From the NCBI RefSeq assembly GCF_015704865.1, contig NZ_JADQTO010000023.1, positions 1 to 64,000 of the forward strand: DNA of 64,000 nucleotides. Direction: 5' to 3'. This DNA is from Actinoplanes aureus. Lineage in GTDB: Bacteria > Actinomycetota > Actinomycetes > Mycobacteriales > Micromonosporaceae. The position numbers and the translations under genes were made by a program. The notes beneath the pieces are model-generated. The model had not been told where the DNA came from and did not search any database. It saw only the letters and a list, made by a program, of their open reading frames with translations. This document shows positions 1-7,747 of this stretch, piece after piece; position 1 is the stretch's first letter; each line of letters starts with the position of its first letter.

Positions 1-683
1 GAAACTCCAAAAGAGACTCATGGCCGGCCGGGCGAAAATCCCGCTCCTACGCCAACGAGTCGTCCTCATCGCACACCTACGGCGACGCACCGCCGCAGCT
101 CACTAACGATCTTCCGCTACGAAAATCTTGCCAGAGCCAGTCTTAGCCGTACGCCGACAATACCCATCCGTTAATGATCCAGGACACTCGGACGACGTAC
201 TGATCTGCCGCTGACAGCGTGCTACCGAGCGTCAGAGCCATCCGGTCGGTCAGACAGGCGCTCTCGCTGATTTGAGTGCGAGAGCAGCTCTCGCTGGCAC
301 TGCAATCCGATGGAGCTCCGTGAAAGTGCTGATCACGGACCGGAAGGCTGATCGCCTGGCAAGACGGTCAAGATCTCGTAGGGCGCGGTCGTTGTCTTCT
401 GGGACGACCCGGCGGTCTGACCGATCACGCGTCCGCACCGTCGCGGCGAGGCGATGGCCCAGCACGGCGACGCTTGCTCGCCGGTCGATAGCTGCTGCAG
501 GTTCGCCACAGCCATGCCCGACAGATTAGGCGCGCCAGCCGCAATTGCGGTCATCGTGAAGGCTCGAGCCGAAGTCCCAACCAAGATCCCTACCATCGCC
601 GACCGCCGCCTCGGCAAGGAGCGGTGGGCTGGCCTGAAAATCATGCGCTGACCAGCGCAAACGTTCTGAGCACGCAGGTCGCG
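1..683. other. gene-poor region, nothing recognised
   Basis: No frame here shows the strong G/C third-position bias of the neighbouring genes, and no conserved domain is recognisable on either strand. Base composition is visibly lower in G+C than the rest (35 of the first 60 bases by hand count). It could be decayed coding or mobile DNA next to the tRNA locus, or the end of an element that begins before the window. I see no integrase or transposase residue pattern. Confidence 0.5.
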
Positions 684-723
684 GTCGGAGGTCGAACCGA
701 CGACCTCCCGTTTACCGGACGGG
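684..723 (-). pseudogene. tRNA-Thr fragment (anticodon GGT)
   Basis: On the minus strand this has an intact anticodon arm (stem 707-711/719-723, seven-base loop with anticodon GGT) and a T arm (684-688/697-701) whose loop is eight bases instead of seven. Positions 692-715 are identical to 893-916 of the complete tRNA-Thr 200 bp away. No matching acceptor stem or D arm surrounds it, so it is a fragment and not a working tRNA. Such partial copies beside an intact tRNA are often left by integration events or duplication. Confidence 0.6.
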
Positions 724-877
724 ATGCGGTGAAACCGTCCCCCGGATGTGCCCTGACCTGCTGATATGCGGGAGTCGTTGGGCGTGCGCGGAGACCCGCA
801 GATGGGTGCTGTACGGGCACCAGCATCACCCTGCTTGAATCGCTGGACGAGAGTTTCCGCAGGTCACGGGCTTAGCG

Positions 878-951
878 AGCCCCCGGTCGGGATCGAACCG
901 ACGACCTCCCGTTTACAAGACGGGTGCTCTGGCCATCTGAGCTACAGGGGC
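878..951 (-). tRNA. tRNA-Thr (TGT)
   Basis: The reverse complement folds as a complete cloverleaf: a seven-pair acceptor stem (945-951 with 879-885, one G-T pair), a D arm with the usual TAGCTCAG start, a five-pair anticodon stem (908-912/920-924) around a CTTGTAA loop giving anticodon TGT, and a T arm with TTCGATC loop (886-902). The CCA end is not encoded; the discriminator base is T at 878. It reads ACA threonine codons, which are rare in this genome style. Confidence 0.95.
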
Positions 952-963
952 GGGCGGACCTCA

Positions 964-982
964 GCATAACGTCCCGTTATGC
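964..982. promoter_or_regulatory. perfect 8-3-8 palindrome upstream of msiK
   Basis: GCATAACG at 964-971 is the exact reverse complement of 975-982, with TCC between. It lies between the 5' end of the tRNA-Thr gene (its upstream side) and the start of msiK at 1090. The size and symmetry fit a dimeric repressor operator better than a terminator, and no T run follows. It could act on the tRNA, on msiK or on both; the regulator is unknown. Confidence 0.45.
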
Positions 983-1089
983 GATCGCCATCTTGGCAGG
1001 TCACCTAAAAAGAAATACGGTTGCGGGGCTGTTCCTTCTACTCGGATCGTCCGGCACGTTCCTGCCGGTGGAAAGGAAGTCGATTCACC

Positions 1090-2178
1090 ATGGCTACAGT
1101 CACGTACGAGAAGGCCTCCCGGATCTATCCGGGCTCCGAGCGCCCAGCGGTCAACGAGCTGAACCTCGAGATCGGCGACGGAGAGTTCCTCGTCCTGGTC
1201 GGCCCTTCCGGTTGTGGTAAGTCCACCAGCCTGCGCATGCTCGCCGGCCTGGAGGACGTGGACCGCGGCCGCATCCTGATCAACGACAAGGACGTCACCC
1301 ACCTCCCGCCGAAGTCCCGTGACATCGCGATGGTGTTCCAGAACTACGCTCTCTACCCGCACATGACGGTGTACGAGAACATGGCGTTCGCCCTGAAGCT
1401 GCGCAAGACCCCGAAGGCGGAGATCGACCGCGCGGTCAAGGAAGCCGCCGCGCTGCTCCAGCTGGAGGAGTACCTGTCCCGCAAGCCGAAGGCACTCTCC
1501 GGCGGTCAGCGCCAGCGTGTCGCCATGGGCCGCGCGATCGTGCGTCAGCCGCAGGTGTTCCTCATGGACGAGCCTCTGTCGAACCTTGACGCCAAGCTCC
1601 GCGTCCAGACCCGCTCGCAGATCGCCACCCTGCAGGCCAAGCTCGGCGTCACCACGGTGTACGTGACGCACGACCAGGTCGAGGCCATGACCATGGGTCA
1701 CCGGGTCGCGGTCATGCTGGACGGTGTGCTCCAGCAGGTGGACACCCCGCGGGCGCTCTACGACACCCCCGGCAACGTCTTCGTCGCCGGCTTCATGGGT
1801 TCCCCGGCCATGAACCTCAAGACCGTCCCGCTGACCGAGTCGGGCGCCACCTTCGGTTCGCTCAGCGTTCCGCTGACCCGCGAGCAGGTCGCCGCGGCCC
1901 AGCAGGGCGGCGACGGCAAGGTCACCATCGGTTTCCGTCCGGAGGCGGCCGAGGTCGTCAGCGAGGCGGTCGACGCGCTGCCGATCAAGGTGGACCTGGT
2001 CGAGGACCTCGGCTCGGACGCCAACGTCTACGGCCACTCGGAGGTCGGCGGCGGTTCGGAGCGCTTCGTGGTGCGGACCGAGCGTCGCTACATGCCGCAC
2101 ATGGGCGAGACGATCTACATCCGGCCGCAGGTCAGCGCGCTGCACGTCTTCAACGCCGGCTCCGGCTTCCGGATCTGA
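1090..2178 (+). CDS. msiK: sugar ABC transporter ATPase, MsiK/UgpC type
   Basis: A 362-residue cytoplasmic ATPase of the MalK/UgpC/MsiK family. Walker A GPSGCGKST is at 38-46, the signature LSGGQ at 136-140, Walker B FLMDE at 157-161, the H-loop histidine in VYVTHDQ, and a C-terminal OB-type regulatory domain of usual length. There is no permease or binding protein beside it. In actinobacteria such orphan ATPases (MsiK in Streptomyces) power several different sugar importers, and this setting fits that role. The ATG at 1090 has a GGAAAGGAAG ribosome site just upstream; an earlier in-frame start at 1021 would add 23 residues unlike the family. A strong hairpin terminator follows. Confidence 0.93.
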   Translation: MATVTYEKASRIYPGSERPAVNELNLEIGDGEFLVLVGPSGCGKSTSLRMLAGLEDVDRGRILINDKDVTHLPPKSRDIAMVFQNYALYPHMTVYENMAFALKLRKTPKAEIDRAVKEAAALLQLEEYLSRKPKALSGGQRQRVAMGRAIVRQPQVFLMDEPLSNLDAKLRVQTRSQIATLQAKLGVTTVYVTHDQVEAMTMGHRVAVMLDGVLQQVDTPRALYDTPGNVFVAGFMGSPAMNLKTVPLTESGATFGSLSVPLTREQVAAAQQGGDGKVTIGFRPEAAEVVSEAVDALPIKVDLVEDLGSDANVYGHSEVGGGSERFVVRTERRYMPHMGETIYIRPQVSALHVFNAGSGFRI

Positions 2179-2211
2179 CGTAAGGCACTGTGATCTGAAG
2201 TAAGGCACTGT
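2172..2211 (+). repeat. 20-bp tandem duplication across the msiK stop codon
   Basis: GATCTGACGTAAGGCACTGT (2172-2191) is followed at once by a second copy (2192-2211) with one change (C to A). The first copy contains the last codons and TGA of msiK, so the duplication copied the stop region downstream. It looks like a replication slippage event. Confidence 0.8.
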
Positions 2212-2254
2212 GATTGGGCGGTCTCCCTGCGGGGAGGCCGCCCAATCGCGTTTT
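2212..2254 (+). terminator. intrinsic terminator between msiK and the convergent gene
   Basis: A 16-pair stem (2212-2227 with 2232-2247, one mismatch or G-T) around a four-base loop is followed by GCG and TTTT at 2251-2254. It closes msiK on the plus strand and also lies directly behind the stop codon of the convergent minus-strand gene, so it probably serves both. Confidence 0.9.
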
Positions 2255-3846
2255 CAGCCGGCGAACCGGTACAGCACGAACTGCTCCTTGCCGACGCAGG
2301 CCAGCAGCGACGTGTTCCACGAGCAGGTGGCGGTGTAGACGTCGCGTACCTCGCCCATCGCCTCCGGGCCGTCGCCGAGGTGTACCCCGGAGAGCGCCCG
2401 GTTGCTGACCGACTGGGTGAGCGGGTCGGCGAAGCGCAGCATGTTGCCGCCGTCCAGCCGGGCGGCCCGCCCGGTCGCGGTCCACACCTTCTTGCCCTCG
2501 GCGTCGAGGAGGGTGACCTCGTCGGCGGAGGAGTTGGTGGTGGCGAGCACGGAGTCGCCGATCGGGGCCAGCGACTCGATCTCGGGGACGTCGGCTCGCC
2601 AGACCTCACCGCCGTCGACCGCGTCGACGGCGACCACCTGGTCCTTCTTGTGGTCGTATCCGTCCGTCTCGACGAAGCAGAGCCGGCCGTCCCCGCACGG
2701 CGCGAACTTGCTGACCGACGCGTCGGCCTTGGCCGTGTAGAGGGTGACCGGCAGATCGAGCTGGTCCAGCTGGTAGGCGAAGATCTTCTGCGCGTTGCTC
2801 GTCGAGTCCTGCACGAACAGCCGGCCGGCGTGGGCGAGCACCTCGTTGCTGGTCGTCGCCACGCCGTCCTTGGACTTGAGCAACTTGCCGGAGTCGAGGT
2901 CGAAGACCTTCGCCGAGCGGTCGCCGTTGATCTGCACGATCCGCGCGTCGCCGTAGGTCGGGTCGAGGAGGCGGCCGAAGACCCCGGCCGGGCGAGCCAG
3001 GTCGTCCTCGGTGGTGACCGGGACCACGAGCGAGGAGTCCGGGTCGTCCTCCTCGTGCTCCACCTTGCCGGTGGCGAGATCGAGCCAGAGCAGGCGGCCC
3101 TCGCCGCGGTCCGACAGCACCGCGGTCTCCGACCCGAAGTGCATGACGTCCGAGCTGCCCATCGGCCGTTCCCAGAGCTTGCGGCCGTTGTTGCCGGCGT
3201 CGAGGAAGACCATCTGAATCTTGCTGGACGAGGTCAGGGTGGAGAAGAAGGCGACGCCGGCGGGGAGCGCCACCATCTGCTGCCAGCCGGTGGCACCCGG
3301 GGCGGACACCTCGGTGCGCCAGGCCTCCTTACGTGACTCGGTGTCGACCGCGACCACGCCGAGCCGGCCGTCCGAGTCCGAACTCGCGTAGTAGATCCGG
3401 TCGCCGCTCACCTCGGCGTTCGACCAGCTCGACGAGATCGGCACCAGGGCGTCGTACCGCTTCTCCTGGTCCAGCGCGTGGAAGTCGAGGGCCGGGTAGC
3501 CCGGCCAGAAGATCACGGCGGCGGCCACTCCGAGCGCGACGGCGCCGGCCGCGCAGGCGGCCCAAATCCCTTTCCGGTACGCCCTATGAGCGCGTTGCGG
3601 TGCCTCCGGAGAACCCGGGATCGTCCACGTCGAGTTCGGATGGGCGGGCGAGTTGGGGTCGGCCAGGTGGTAGGGCACGTGCCCACCGGCGGCGATCGCG
3701 GCCGCCTCGGCGGCAGCCCAGGGGTCGACCGGGTGCGCGTAGCCCGGCTCGGTCGTCAGGCGTTCGGTCCGATCGCCCTGGTCCGGCGGGGTGGGCTGGG
3801 TCTCGCCGCCCCCGGTGCCGGAGTCGCCGTTGCCCGGAACCGCCAT
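2254..3846 (-). CDS. membrane-anchored PQQ-like beta-propeller protein
   Basis: A Pro/Gly/Thr-rich cytoplasmic N-terminus of about 100 residues is followed by one membrane helix (AACAAGAVALGVAAAVIF) and an extracytoplasmic domain of about 400 residues. That domain has recurring strand patterns such as VVAVDTESRKEAWRTEV and VVAVDAVDGGEVWRADV, typical of PQQ-like (BamB-type) propeller blades. It has no recognisable catalytic motif. The propeller could bind a partner protein or ligand at the cell surface; no function can be assigned. ATG 3846 is chosen because AAGGGC lies upstream; GTG 3867 would add seven residues. No operon partner is seen, and it converges on msiK through the shared hairpin. 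Confidence 0.8.
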   Translation of the reverse strand: MAVPGNGDSGTGGGETQPTPPDQGDRTERLTTEPGYAHPVDPWAAAEAAAIAAGGHVPYHLADPNSPAHPNSTWTIPGSPEAPQRAHRAYRKGIWAACAAGAVALGVAAAVIFWPGYPALDFHALDQEKRYDALVPISSSWSNAEVSGDRIYYASSDSDGRLGVVAVDTESRKEAWRTEVSAPGATGWQQMVALPAGVAFFSTLTSSSKIQMVFLDAGNNGRKLWERPMGSSDVMHFGSETAVLSDRGEGRLLWLDLATGKVEHEEDDPDSSLVVPVTTEDDLARPAGVFGRLLDPTYGDARIVQINGDRSAKVFDLDSGKLLKSKDGVATTSNEVLAHAGRLFVQDSTSNAQKIFAYQLDQLDLPVTLYTAKADASVSKFAPCGDGRLCFVETDGYDHKKDQVVAVDAVDGGEVWRADVPEIESLAPIGDSVLATTNSSADEVTLLDAEGKKVWTATGRAARLDGGNMLRFADPLTQSVSNRALSGVHLGDGPEAMGEVRDVYTATCSWNTSLLACVGKEQFVLYRFAG

Positions 3847-3973
3847 GTCGCCGCCCTTCTCCGCCACCGTTTCGGCTCGTCATGCTACCGAGCGGAACGA
3901 CGATGATCAGTCATCCGAAGGCTTGGAGAGCGCTCGCCGGAATTGAGTGCTGAATCGTGATTTTTCCCCTAGC

Positions 3974-3979
3974 TATCGT
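3974..3979 (+). promoter_or_regulatory. -10 box TATCGT, leaderless type
   Basis: TATCGT ends six bases before the ATG at 3986 and no Shine-Dalgarno sequence lies between, which predicts transcription starting at or next to the start codon. Confidence 0.55.
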
Positions 3980-3985
3980 GGCGCC

Positions 3986-4405
3986 ATGCGTATCGAACGA
4001 GTCACTGCCGTCGCTGAAGTGCACCGCGCGGCGGATCTGTTCGACGCACCGCCGATCGAGGAGGCGACCCGCCGCTTCCTCGCCGACCCCACCCATCACC
4101 TGCTTGTGGCGTACGACGACGCGAACCGGCCGATCGGGATGATCTCGGGGGTGGAGACCACCCATCCGGACAAGGGCACCGAGATGCTCGTCTACGAGCT
4201 GGGTGTGGCACCGGTCGCCCGGCTCCAGGGCATCGGCGCCGCGCTGGTCAACGCGCTCGCCGAGGTGGCCCGGGGCAACGGCTGCTACGGCATGTGGGTG
4301 GCGACCGAATCCGACAACAAGGCGGCGCTGGCCACCTACCGCCGCGCGGGCGCCCTGGAGGAGATGACGTTCACCCTGCTCAGCTGGGATCTGAGTGAGG
4401 GATGA
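3986..4405 (+). CDS. GNAT acetyltransferase, AAC(3)-I-like
   Basis: A 139-residue single-domain GNAT. The acetyl-CoA loop is the degenerate LQGIGAALVNAL after the core strand MLVYELGVAPVAR, and the C-terminal strand/helix pair is NKAALATYRRAGALEEM. The arrangement (YELGV...GIGAALV...AxxxYRRAG) resembles the aminoglycoside 3-N-acetyltransferase I group, but that group includes many proteins of unknown substrate, so a resistance role is not established. The start at 3986 is supported by a -10 box six bases upstream. The 3' end overlaps the convergent gene by 26 bp. Confidence 0.8.
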   Translation: MRIERVTAVAEVHRAADLFDAPPIEEATRRFLADPTHHLLVAYDDANRPIGMISGVETTHPDKGTEMLVYELGVAPVARLQGIGAALVNALAEVARGNGCYGMWVATESDNKAALATYRRAGALEEMTFTLLSWDLSEG

Positions 4406-4877
4406 GCCGGGCCGGTCGGTCCGAGGCCGGCCAGACGTACGGCAGGTCGTCGGGGATGTCGTCGCCGAAGACCGGGCGGTAGTGCTCCGGGTCCTTGCGG
4501 AGCAGGGCGGACCGGTGGCTGCGATGCAGCGGTTCGTCGCCGAGCCAGGGCGGTAACTCGCCGGCTGCGGCGAGCTCCGGCTGGGTACGGACGGTGCCGA
4601 CGGCGACCGCGGCCCGCAGGTCGGTGACCAGCGTGGCCGCACAGGTGTCGGCGCGGCCGGTGGCGGTCCAGACGTCGCACATGTCGAGCCCGTAGCGGAC
4701 CAGGGCTTCCTCGTACCCGTGCCACATCTTGACCGCTGGGTGGTGCCGCCATCCGTACCCCGGCTGGGTAAGCCCGCGCAGCACCTGGATGGTCTCCACG
4801 CGCTGCTTGCCGAGCCGCTTCGTGTCGAGAGCCTGAGCGCTCGCGGTGAAGTCCGGAAACGGCAGGAAGGTCTGCAT
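4380..4877 (-). CDS. MSMEG_6728-type protein (pyrimidine dimer glycosylase-like)
   Basis: A 165-residue protein beginning MQTFLPFPDF and containing LDTKRLGKQRVETIQVLRGL, HHPAVKMWHGYEEALVRYG and a C-terminal HRSHRSALLRKDPEHYRPVF block. These are hallmarks of a small family annotated as MSMEG_6728 or as pyrimidine-dimer DNA glycosylase-like. The conserved N-terminal region with LDxxRLGKQRVE and the HRSHRxALLRKxPxHYxxxF motif are both present. The biochemical role is not established in this family as far as I know. The ATG at 4877 gives the conserved N-terminus; upstream sequence in frame is not coding-like. Confidence 0.78.
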   Translation of the reverse strand: MQTFLPFPDFTASAQALDTKRLGKQRVETIQVLRGLTQPGYGWRHHPAVKMWHGYEEALVRYGLDMCDVWTATGRADTCAATLVTDLRAAVAVGTVRTQPELAAAGELPPWLGDEPLHRSHRSALLRKDPEHYRPVFGDDIPDDLPYVWPASDRPARLIPHSDPS

Positions 4878-4920
4878 GCACCGATTGTCCGCCGGGCCTC
4901 GCGACGGAGTGCGGGTACGC

Positions 4921-4958
4921 GAAAGCGCGCGCCGCTGGACGATGCGGCGCGCGCTTTC
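4921..4958 (-). terminator. 15-bp inverted repeat behind the secreted-protein gene
   Basis: GAAAGCGCGCGCCGC (4921-4935) is the perfect reverse complement of 4944-4958 with an eight-base loop. It sits 14 bp beyond the stop of the minus-strand gene ending at 4972. There is no T run, as is common for actinobacterial terminators. Confidence 0.7.
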
Positions 4959-4971
4959 GCTGGGGTAACGA

Positions 4972-5880
4972 CTACTTGCCGACGAAGCCGTCGACCGGTT
5001 CCTCGTGCAGGCGCGGGTCGTCGACCTCGGCGGCGAAGCCACGCGGCGTCGACGGAGACGGGGCCGGCGTGGCCGAGGCGGGTGCCGCACTGACCGCCGG
5101 TGCCGGCTCGTCGACCGGTGCGACCGAGGCGGTCGGCGCCGGGGTGGCCGCGGCCTTCCGGGCCGGCTTCGCCCGTACCGAACGGCCACCGACCGGCAGC
5201 CCGGAGAGGTCCGACTGCAGGTTGGTGAGCTGCTGCTGGAGGTCGCCCACCGGGTTGCCGCCGCCGAGCCCGCCGAGCAGCGGGATCTCGGGGCTGCCGG
5301 CCTCGGTACGGGTGGGCGCCACCGGGCGCTCGTCCGCGGCCGGCTCACGCGTACCGGTGCCGGCCATCGCGGGCAGGCCGGCCGGCGTGAGGCCACCGAA
5401 GAGGGTGCCGTCGACGATGCTGTCGAACGGCAGGCCGGCGAACTTGAAATCCTGGCCGGCGAGCGGCATCGGGATACCCTGGATGGGCAGCCCGCCGAGC
5501 GGTCCGCGCCGCCGGTTCTGGCCGGCGTCCGGCAGGGTACGGCTGACCACGTCGGCGGCGGGCAGCAGCCGGCGGTGGTCGGCCGGCTTCTCGACCGCCT
5601 GGCCCTGCTGCTGAGCGCCCGGCTGCACCTGGAGGAGCTGCCGGTTGCCCGGCTTCAGGTCCATCAACGGTTCGCCGCTGAGCGGATCCGACGCGACGGG
5701 GCTGGACAGCCGCCAGTCGTTGGTCGGCGCCAGCGCGTACCCGAGGGCGGTCACCGGCGCATCGAGGACGCTGGGGTTCGGGAGCACATCGGCCTGGGCG
5801 GGCGCAGCCCCGAGAAGGAGGATCCCGCTGGCGATCGCTCCGGCACACCACAACTTACGCACTGTCTTCTCCAGCCACAT
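4972..5880 (-). CDS. secreted protein of unknown function
   Basis: A 302-residue protein with a clear Sec signal peptide: charged MWLEKTVRKLW, a hydrophobic stretch AGAIASGILLLGAAP, then an AQA cleavage site before DVLPN. The mature part is rich in Gly, Pro, Leu and Ala with motifs such as PLGGLPIQGIPMPL and LGGLGGGNPVGDLQQQLTNL, and the C-terminal third is a Pro/Ala/Ser linker. No enzyme domain is visible. The low-complexity architecture suggests a cell-envelope structural or surface protein. ATG 5880 is chosen because it opens the signal peptide; 53 upstream in-frame codons look non-coding. Confidence 0.75.
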   Translation of the reverse strand: MWLEKTVRKLWCAGAIASGILLLGAAPAQADVLPNPSVLDAPVTALGYALAPTNDWRLSSPVASDPLSGEPLMDLKPGNRQLLQVQPGAQQQGQAVEKPADHRRLLPAADVVSRTLPDAGQNRRRGPLGGLPIQGIPMPLAGQDFKFAGLPFDSIVDGTLFGGLTPAGLPAMAGTGTREPAADERPVAPTRTEAGSPEIPLLGGLGGGNPVGDLQQQLTNLQSDLSGLPVGGRSVRAKPARKAAATPAPTASVAPVDEPAPAVSAAPASATPAPSPSTPRGFAAEVDDPRLHEEPVDGFVGK

Positions 5881-5983
5881 CGGACGATGGGTTCTGGGTA
5901 ATACCCACCAAGTCGGACGAATGGTTCGGATGGGGCAACGAGCGGCCCCACGAGCGGGTTCCGGCTGACTACGATCTGCGAAC

Positions 5984-7747
5984 GTGAGTGTCGTTCCCGC
6001 CGATGACGTTTCCGAGGCCCGTGCGTCCGATGGGGACAACCGCCCCCACCTGGTGCTTTGCGGTGCGGACGCGCTGGTCTACACGCTCGCCGAGGAACTG
6101 GCGAATTCGCGTCACCGGATTCGGATCACCGTGATCACTCCGCACCGGTTGCGCCCGGACGTGCCCGATCTGGCCGCGTTGCGGGAGCACGGCGTCGAGT
6201 GGCGCAAGGCTGACCGGCTGGACGAGCGGACCTTCCGGGAGGCCGGTCTCGCGGGCGCCGCCGCCCTCGCCCTGGTGATGCCGGACGACATGGTCAACCT
6301 GCATGCCGCGCTCTGCGCCCGTGAGGTCGAGGCGAAGCTGCGGGTCGTGGCGCGGATGTTCAACACCGGCCTGGGCGACAGTGTGGTCCGGCTCTTCCCG
6401 GACAGCGCGGTGCTCTCCGACGCCGAGATGGCGGCGCCGGCCTTCGTCGCGGCGGCGCTCGGCGAGGTCGCTCCGACGCACTTCCGGCGCGCCGACCGTA
6501 CCCTCTATGTCGCTCACCGCGCCGCCGTCGCCAGCCGGCGCGTGGTGCTGACCTTGACCACGACCGGCGACGACGGCGCGGTGAGCGTCCTGCCAGCGGA
6601 TCCATCGCGGGAGGCGGCGAAGCCGTCCGACCTGGTGCTGGCCGAGGCCGTCGGCCGTCCACCGGGCGAGGACTTGACCCGGCGGCTCCTCGCCCGGGCC
6701 AGCCGGCGGCATCCGCTGCGCGCGATGGGACGAGTCCTGCGGGCCGCGCTGAACCGCAAGCTGGGCATCGCGGTGCTGATCACCCTGGCGATCACGGTTC
6801 TCGCCGGTGGTGTGCTGAGCCGGTTCGACGAGCCGCACTACGACTTCTGGAAGTCGATCTACGTGACGCTGCTGACCGCGGTCGGATCGTCCGATGTGGA
6901 GGTCGAGCGCCCGGCCGTGGCGCAGATCGCCCAGCTGGTGCTCACCCTCGCCGGCCTCGCGATCATTCCGCTGATCACGGCGGCGGTGGTGGACGGCATG
7001 GTGAACGCGCGGCTCGCGCTCAGCCAGGGCCGGATCGCCGGCGAGATCCGCGATCACATCGTGCTGGTCGGGCTCGGCAACGTCGGCACCCAGGTGCTCC
7101 GGCAACTCCACGATCTCGGGATCCGGGTGGTGGCGATCGACCGCCACGACCAAGCGCGCGGAGCGAAATCCGCCCGCCGCCGCGGCATACCGGTGATCGT
7201 CGGGGACGCCTCGTCCGAAGCGACCCTGCAACTCGCGTCGATCGACACCTGCCGGGCCCTCGTCGTGCTCTCCACCGACGACCCGGTCAACCTCCAGGCC
7301 GCCCTGCACGCCCGGGCCGCCCGCGAGGACCTGCGGGTGGTGCTGCGGCTCTTCGACGACGACTTCGCCAAGCGCGTCGAGTCGGCCTTCCAGATCAACA
7401 TCTCGCGAAGCGTGTCCCGGCTCTGCGCACCGGTCTTCGCCGCCGCCCTGCTGGAGCGGGACGTGCACGCCACCATCCCGGTCGACCGGCACGCCGTGAT
7501 GGTCGCGACCGTCACGGTGCAGGCGCGGTCCAGTCTGGACGGTGCGCCGCTGGTGCACGCCGACCATCCGGGCGAGGCCCGGGTGATCGGGATGTCCGCT
7601 GCCGGGGAGGAGTGGGTCGACTGGGTGCCGGACCGTCGCCGTGTCCTGGCCGAGGGCGACCGGATCCTGGTGGTCGCCCGGCGCGGTGGCCTGCGTGCGC
7701 TGGTCGAGCTGGCGAGCCCGCCGCTAAACGAGGCCGCTGCTCAGTGA
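5984..7747 (+). CDS. TrkA-N/RCK double-domain ion-channel-like protein
   Basis: 587 residues: an N-terminal Rossmann domain (22-145), two membrane helices (about 260-278 and 312-334) flanking a pore-like segment, and a second Rossmann/RCK domain with a canonical VGLGNVGTQV dinucleotide loop (363-368). The layout is that of RCK-gated potassium channels. The segment where the K+ filter TVGYG would sit reads TAVGSS (298-303), so ion selectivity is uncertain. The first Rossmann loop, LCGADALV, is also non-canonical. GTG 5984 follows TACGAT by eight bases and has no ribosome site. The 3' end overlaps the convergent gene by 24 bp. Confidence 0.82.
   Translation: MSVVPADDVSEARASDGDNRPHLVLCGADALVYTLAEELANSRHRIRITVITPHRLRPDVPDLAALREHGVEWRKADRLDERTFREAGLAGAAALALVMPDDMVNLHAALCAREVEAKLRVVARMFNTGLGDSVVRLFPDSAVLSDAEMAAPAFVAAALGEVAPTHFRRADRTLYVAHRAAVASRRVVLTLTTTGDDGAVSVLPADPSREAAKPSDLVLAEAVGRPPGEDLTRRLLARASRRHPLRAMGRVLRAALNRKLGIAVLITLAITVLAGGVLSRFDEPHYDFWKSIYVTLLTAVGSSDVEVERPAVAQIAQLVLTLAGLAIIPLITAAVVDGMVNARLALSQGRIAGEIRDHIVLVGLGNVGTQVLRQLHDLGIRVVAIDRHDQARGAKSARRRGIPVIVGDASSEATLQLASIDTCRALVVLSTDDPVNLQAALHARAAREDLRVVLRLFDDDFAKRVESAFQINISRSVSRLCAPVFAAALLERDVHATIPVDRHAVMVATVTVQARSSLDGAPLVHADHPGEARVIGMSAAGEEWVDWVPDRRRVLAEGDRILVVARRGGLRALVELASPPLNEAAAQ

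Noticed and set aside
684..723. Second functional tRNA-Thr(GGT)
   Set aside because: Eight-base T loop and no acceptor stem or D arm.
961..2208. A 415-codon open frame on the minus strand opposite msiK
   Set aside because: Product is rich in Arg, His, Asp and Val without domains, as expected from the complement of a G/C-biased gene; msiK on the plus strand is certain.
4336..4881. A 181-codon minus-strand frame beside the MSMEG_6728-type gene
   Set aside because: Shifted shadow of the real gene 4380-4877, with no recognisable motif.
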